From positions 1 through 33,703 of the forward strand of contig JAUWXQ010000003.1 in assembly GCA_030616305.1 (NCBI GenBank): a stretch of DNA of 33,703 bases, read 5' to 3'. Made by a program: the position numbers and the translations under genes. Shown piece by piece: positions 29,014-33,703 of this stretch; position 1 is the first letter of the stretch; every line of letters begins with the position of its first letter. The notes under the pieces were generated by a model. The model was not told where the DNA came from and did not search any database. It saw nothing but the letters and a program-made list of their open reading frames with translations. The DNA comes from Hadesarchaea archaeon (GTDB lineage Archaea > Hadarchaeota > Hadarchaeia > Hadarchaeales > Hadarchaeaceae).

Positions 29014-30272
29014 CTAAATCGCCCCATTTTAGCTTTTTCTCCTAACTCCTCCTCGATTCGGATTAATTCATTAAGTTTAGCTACACGCTCGCCCCCGACT
29101 GCACCCGTCTTTATGAGAGGGCACCCCCATGCCACGGCAAGGTGAGCGATCGTCTCGTCAACAGTTTCTCCTGAACGGTGGGAAATCGCTGGAACGTAAT
29201 TGTGTTTTTTCGCCAATTTGACTGCCGCGAGCGTGTCGCTGAGCGTCCCTATCTGGTTAGGTTTTATTAGCACGGCGTTCGCTGCCCCTGCTTTTATACC
29301 TTTCTGAATTCGTGCCACGTTCGTCACGAAGAGATCGTCACCACATATCAGGCAATCCTTTCCCACCTTACGTGTGAGCTCCGCAAATCCCTCGAAATCT
29401 TCCTCGTGCAACGGGTCCTCAACGTAAAAGAGCTTGTGAGTTTTAATTAAATCAATAATAAATTCGATTTGTTCGCCAGCATCGCGTGATTTCCCCTCAC
29501 GCTCGTAAATGTATCTCTTTTGAGTCTCAGCATAGAGGCTGCTCGCCGCAACGTCTAGAGATGGTCTGACTTCAAATCCAACTTCATCGCTGGCCTGTTC
29601 GCATGCCTGTGCCACTACATCCATCGCCTGGAGGCTATCGAGATTGGGTGCCCAAGCTCCCTCGTCGCCCTTCCCACCGGTAAACGTTTTGTCCTTGCTC
29701 TCAATCGCTGCCCTGACCTTTTTGTGAACTCGAGTGTTCGCGAACGCTGCATCAACGAATCTCTTCGCGCCAACCGCTACCGATATGAATTCCTGGATAT
29801 CTGGCGCCATCTTACCTGCGTGCGCTCCACCCCCCAGCACGTTGCCAATCGGGTAAGGAAGATAGAATGCCCCCTCGCCGCCGAAATATTTGTAAAGGGG
29901 CATGCCGAGTGCAGACGCCGCGGCTTTTGCCACGGCCATTGAAGTCGCTACTGCCGCGTTCCCGCCTAACTTGGAAAAATCGGGCGTACCGTCTAGCTCA
30001 TGAAGAAGCGAGTCTACCTCCTCCTGTTTTTCAGCTGAGATATCGACCAATTTTGATGCGACCGTGTTCAATACCTCAATTGATGTATCCGGTCCACCAC
30101 TGGGGAACGCCATGACTTCATGTTTTCCCTTACTCGCTCCACTGGGGGCCGCGGCCCTGCCAGATCCCACTACTTTACCATTTCCAACCGCCACATCCAC
30201 TTCAATGGTTGGATTTCCCCGGCTGTCTAATATCTTCCGTGCGACGATTTTCTTGATTACGAGTTTCTGCAA
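29010..30272 (-). CDS. eno: Enolase
   Basis: [88 protein letters not shown] at 30272 follows AAAGGTGG; ORF extends to 30338. Confidence 0.95.
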   Translation of the reverse strand: MQKLVIKKIVARKILDSRGNPTIEVDVAVGNGKVVGSGRAAAPSGASKGKHEVMAFPSGGPDTSIEVLNTVASKLVDISAEKQEEVDSLLHELDGTPDFSKLGGNAAVATSMAVAKAAASALGMPLYKYFGGEGAFYLPYPIGNVLGGGAHAGKMAPDIQEFISVAVGAKRFVDAAFANTRVHKKVRAAIESKDKTFTGGKGDEGAWAPNLDSLQAMDVVAQACEQASDEVGFEVRPSLDVAASSLYAETQKRYIYEREGKSRDAGEQIEFIIDLIKTHKLFYVEDPLHEEDFEGFAELTRKVGKDCLICGDDLFVTNVARIQKGIKAGAANAVLIKPNQIGTLSDTLAAVKLAKKHNYVPAISHRSGETVDETIAHLAVAWGCPLIKTGAVGGERVAKLNELIRIEEELGEKAKMGRFR

Positions 30273-30366
30273 ACTGCCACCTTTATCCGATATCACGCTA
30301 GGGCTTAAAATGACTTTCATCCACAGACTGATAACCAAAATGAAATTTCGAATTTTGAAGAGATAA

Positions 30367-31194
30367 CTATTCTATCCACTCATGGGTGATAAACGTCACT
30401 TCTCCATTCTCGTCGAGCGTGGCTGTGCCGTGGCCCCAGAGATCGACAGGATACTCAACATACCCATCGTAATAATTGAAGGTGTACGAGCCATCGGTTT
30501 TGACAATCCCGAATGGAACGATTTTGTTGACGTTAAAGTGGCCAAGATGGTCCTGGGCGTAAGGGGAGGTCACGTCTTTCAAGACGATAGTAGACATCGC
30601 TTGGAGCTCATCGCTCGTAGTCGCGGTGTACTCGTTTTCCACGGTTATCGTGCCCGTTGTCTGGTTGTAGATGAACACTATGGACTTTTGGTCACTCACA
30701 ACAACTCCGGTGGCAAAGTTTTCGTTCTCAACTCGCTCGGACGGGACGCAGAAGTAAACCTCCACATTGTCGGTGGAGACACTCTCTCGTGTGGCAATGA
30801 CGCTTTTGATTGCTGCCAGTGGCATCGCAACCTCTTCGGCCTTTAAGCTAATTTCACTGACTTGTAAGTCTTGAGTTCCCAGCTGAATGGTTGCGTTATA
30901 ACTTTCATAACCTGACTTGCTAACGGACAACGAATAACTCTTGTTGCCCTCCAGACCAGTAAACTCAAAATAACCATCAGAATTAGTTGTGGTCGATTCC
31001 CCGTCCAGCGTTACGGCGGCGCCAGACAGAGCGACGCCATCGGTTTTCACGTAGCCAGATATTTTGTATGTATCTGCAGTGGGCGTAACATACTGCATAC
31101 CCAAGTAAACTGCTACCACGGAAACAATTACAATGACAACAACTGCGCCTGTAACAGCGCCTATTATGCGACCGGCTATAGTTTCAACCTCCAA
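30367..31194 (-). CDS. Membrane-anchored protein with carboxypeptidase-regulatory-like beta-sandwich domain
   Basis: N-terminal TM helix RIIGAVTGAVVVIVIVSVVAVYLGMQYV, then YKISGYVKTDGVALSGAAVTLDGESTTTNSDGYFEFTGLEGNKSYSLSVSKSGYES. C-terminal domain not recognised. Confidence 0.7.
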   Translation of the reverse strand: MEVETIAGRIIGAVTGAVVVIVIVSVVAVYLGMQYVTPTADTYKISGYVKTDGVALSGAAVTLDGESTTTNSDGYFEFTGLEGNKSYSLSVSKSGYESYNATIQLGTQDLQVSEISLKAEEVAMPLAAIKSVIATRESVSTDNVEVYFCVPSERVENENFATGVVVSDQKSIVFIYNQTTGTITVENEYTATTSDELQAMSTIVLKDVTSPYAQDHLGHFNVNKIVPFGIVKTDGSYTFNYYDGYVEYPVDLWGHGTATLDENGEVTFITHEWIE

Positions 31195-31254
31195 GAAGCC
31201 TAGGGAGAAATTGTTTAAATAGTTAGCTAAGGGGCGCTCGATTCATAAAGCACT

Positions 31255-33703
31255 TTACATGTTGAATGAGTTTGCGGCGTCCCCATCGAACTCTTGAGGC
31301 GCATCGTTGCCGCTGTATGGGTAGTTCGCTGAGGCCCAGGTAAATGCCTGCTCCGCGGTGGCGAAGCCTTGGCCCACTAGCCCACGCTCCAGGAACCAAT
31401 ACGTCCAAGCACCGTTTTGATATGCGGACTGATCGTAGCCATAGCCAGCAGGCCCGCATGTAGTGTTCATGTATCGATTCGTCTTATTCGCGCCAGCTTG
31501 ATTCACAGCTGCATCCATCCCACCAGAGTGGCAGGAGTCGAAGAACACGAAGAGCTTGCCGTCGTAGCCCGACACCAAACTCTGCAGTTCCGAACCGGTG
31601 AAGTATCCGGTCCCTGACCAACCAGCATCATATGTGCAGTATGCGTGGGCGTCTCCCGGCGAGGAATCAGTCCCGTGGCCCGAAAAGATGAGGACTAGCG
31701 TGCCATCAGAGCCCGCTTGAGTTGCTGCATTCGTTATCGCCGCCCGGATATTCGCCTCGGTAGCCTGAGAATCCGTGAGGAAGGAGCTTATCGTGTATCC
31801 CTGCCCGACCAAGTAGTTCCTCCAGTCTTGAGCATCGTTCACACAATATCGTAAATCATTAATGTATGCGTAATCGTTTATCCCAAAGATGACCGCGACT
31901 TTGTTAGATGGCGTGACCGGCACCGCTGCCCCAGTCTCCACCTGGTCGACGGTGAATCCGTAATCCGTAACCGAGCCGTCAGTGACCAACCTGATTATTA
32001 CCGTGCTTCCGTCCACCCATGAGGTCCACTGGTCACGGTAGCTTCCAGTGTAGCTCTCTATGAAGTTGTTGTTCTCGTCGTAGATGTACACGTAGTCCCA
32101 GTTGCTTTCCGCATCCAGTTGAGTGAAGTGTGCCCTGATTCGACCTACCCCGGAACGGGTAATGGTCCAAGTCTGGTCGAAGTTGTTCGCGTATGGGTGG
32201 GCAGATTCCGCCAAGGCGCCAGCGGTCGATACCGAGACGTTGAGTGAGTAAGTTCCAGAACCGTTGTAGCGGTGGACACGAATGTAGTGGACGCCCGCGG
32301 AGGTCGTATCGTGGGAAACTGTGTCGGTCTGGCTCCCGCCGAGAATAGAATAATCAACCCGTGATTGGCTCGAATCGTAGAGGTAAAGGTCGAAGTCGGA
32401 GCCAGATGGAGGTACTAAGGTAGCGCTTATTGTAGCACCAACCGACCCAACTTGAACCTTGTAGTAGTCGTCCGTGTCAGTTTCATCCACATAGCCTGTG
32501 CCTGTACCAGTACTGATCATCATGGCATGGGCAAAGCTATCACCTGCGTCTTGGCCGGAGTTCCAGTCGTTCTGGGCAGCTGCTGCAGCGCCGCTGACAG
32601 TGACGGTCATCGAGTAAATCCCAGAGCCGCTCCATTGGTAAACGTAAATGTAGAAGTAGCCCGAGGCGGAGGCTGTTCCTTCAACAGAATCGGTCATGTT
32701 ACCACCATAGGTGGAGGAGTCGACATAGGACTGGTCCGTGTCGTAGAGGGAGAGGTCGAAGTCGGCACCGGAAGGTGGCGTCATGCTCACGGTCACGGTC
32801 TGGCCGCTTGAGACCGCGATCTTATAATAATCGTCTGTGTCTGTCGAGTCGATGTATCCGGTGCCCGAACCTGCTGGGATCGTCGTGGCAATGCTCAGTG
32901 AGTCACCGGCATCCATGCCCGTGCCCATATCGTTTTGAGCCGTTCCACCGGTGACAGTGACGGTCATCGAGTAGATGCCGGAGCCGCTCCACTGCTCGAC
33001 GTAGATGTAGAAGTAACCCGAGGTGGTTGCGGTTCCAGTGACTGAATCGGTCTGGCTTCCGCCGTAGGCTGAGGAGTCAACATAAGATAGACTAGAGTCG
33101 TAAAGGGTTAGATCAAAGTCAGAGCCAGAGGGTGGCGTTAGGTCTGCACTTATCGTCTGCCCTGCACCAACGTTGACTTTGTAGTAGTCTGCAGGGTCTG
33201 TGTCATCGATGTAGCCCACACCCGAACCTGCGGGGATCGTCGTGGCGGCGCTCAGAGAGTCTCCAGCATCAGTTCCCGTGCCCATGTCGTTCTGGGCCGT
33301 TCCTCCTGTGACAGTAATGTTTAGGGCATAAATTCCAGAGCCCGACCACTGCTCGACGTAGATATAGAAATAGCCGGATGAAGTGGCGGTTCCTTCAACA
33401 GAATCGGTCTGGCTTCCGCCATATGAGGACGAGTCGACATACGACTGATCCGTGTCGTAAAGGGTGAGATCGAAGTCAGAACCGTATGGAGGCGTTGAAC
33501 TAACACTAATTGTCTGGCCGCTCGAAACGCTTACCTTGTAATAATCTGCAGTGTCCGTGCTGTCGATATAACCCGTTCCTAAACCAGCGCTTATCTCAGT
33601 CGCCGTACTCAGCGAGTCACCCGCATCAGTGCCCGTGCCCATGTCGTTCTGGGTAGCCCCGCCGCCAGTGACCGTGACGGTCATCGAGTAGATGCCGGAG
33701 CCG
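31255..33703 (-). CDS. Predicted secreted caspase-like (C14) peptidase with tandem PPC domains and a CUB-like domain; N-terminus outside window
   Basis: Open to the window edge; first Met in the ORF track (33684) is internal to a PPC repeat (GSGIYSMTVTV). Caspase-like VAVIFGINDYAYINDLRYCVNDAQDWRNYL...LVLIFSGHGTDSS...KLFVFFDSCHSGGMD. His codon 31675-31677, Cys codon 31531-31533. Confidence 0.88.
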   Translation of the reverse strand, partial: GSGIYSMTVTVTGGGATQNDMGTGTDAGDSLSTATEISAGLGTGYIDSTDTADYYKVSVSSGQTISVSSTPPYGSDFDLTLYDTDQSYVDSSSYGGSQTDSVEGTATSSGYFYIYVEQWSGSGIYALNITVTGGTAQNDMGTGTDAGDSLSAATTIPAGSGVGYIDDTDPADYYKVNVGAGQTISADLTPPSGSDFDLTLYDSSLSYVDSSAYGGSQTDSVTGTATTSGYFYIYVEQWSGSGIYSMTVTVTGGTAQNDMGTGMDAGDSLSIATTIPAGSGTGYIDSTDTDDYYKIAVSSGQTVTVSMTPPSGADFDLSLYDTDQSYVDSSTYGGNMTDSVEGTASASGYFYIYVYQWSGSGIYSMTVTVSGAAAAAQNDWNSGQDAGDSFAHAMMISTGTGTGYVDETDTDDYYKVQVGSVGATISATLVPPSGSDFDLYLYDSSQSRVDYSILGGSQTDTVSHDTTSAGVHYIRVHRYNGSGTYSLNVSVSTAGALAESAHPYANNFDQTWTITRSGVGRIRAHFTQLDAESNWDYVYIYDENNNFIESYTGSYRDQWTSWVDGSTVIIRLVTDGSVTDYGFTVDQVETGAAVPVTPSNKVAVIFGINDYAYINDLRYCVNDAQDWRNYLVGQGYTISSFLTDSQATEANIRAAITNAATQAGSDGTLVLIFSGHGTDSSPGDAHAYCTYDAGWSGTGYFTGSELQSLVSGYDGKLFVFFDSCHSGGMDAAVNQAGANKTNRYMNTTCGPAGYGYDQSAYQNGAWTYWFLERGLVGQGFATAEQAFTWASANYPYSGNDAPQEFDGDAANSFNM
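32210..33703 (-). repeat. Tandem ~357-bp repeats encoding PPC-like domains (four visible; the one nearest the CUB domain diverged)
   Basis: AQNDMGTG(T/M)DAGDSLS... module recurs. DNA landmark GACGGTCATCGAGTA at 32602, 32959 and 33676, with a diverged copy near 33316; spacing 357-360 bp. Confidence 0.85.

Noticed and set aside
32570-33703. CRISPR-like or mobile repeat array
   Set aside because: The ~357-bp periodicity lies within one open frame and each unit encodes a PPC-like domain; there are no short repeats with unique spacers.

Overview
The window is a gene-dense archaeal chromosomal segment. It is dominated by two known archaeal superclusters on the minus strand. One is translational/transcriptional: L7Ae-S28e-L24e-Ndk-aIF5B-S6e-aIF2gamma-PIN-[HppA]-RpoE1-Spt4. 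The other is isoprenoid-centred: enolase-S2-MEMO-IPK-IDI2-RNase J-prenyl synthase-GltX. PheS/PheT, ThiL, Pth2, a geranylgeranyl reductase, a TGS-domain GTPase, TrkA, L10e, agmatinase and PPDK complete the core genes. Two regions fall outside ordinary housekeeping. (1) A ~440-bp gap (6400-6840) holds a strong archaeal TATA box, a ~235-nt region closed by a perfect 9-bp long-range helix with several perfect internal hairpins, and a T6 tract directly after the closing stem. I read this as an independent structured ncRNA, and I could not find the signature motifs of RNase P or SRP RNA in it. (2) At the right edge is a minus-strand gene running off the window. It encodes at least four tandem PPC-like domains (about 357-bp DNA repeats), a CUB-like domain and a C-terminal caspase-family peptidase with an SGHG/DSCHSGG dyad. 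Next to it is a membrane-anchored protein with a carboxypeptidase-regulatory-like domain. I saw no CRISPR array, transposase, tRNA or rRNA. Protein identities are from motif recognition only; no database searches were possible.
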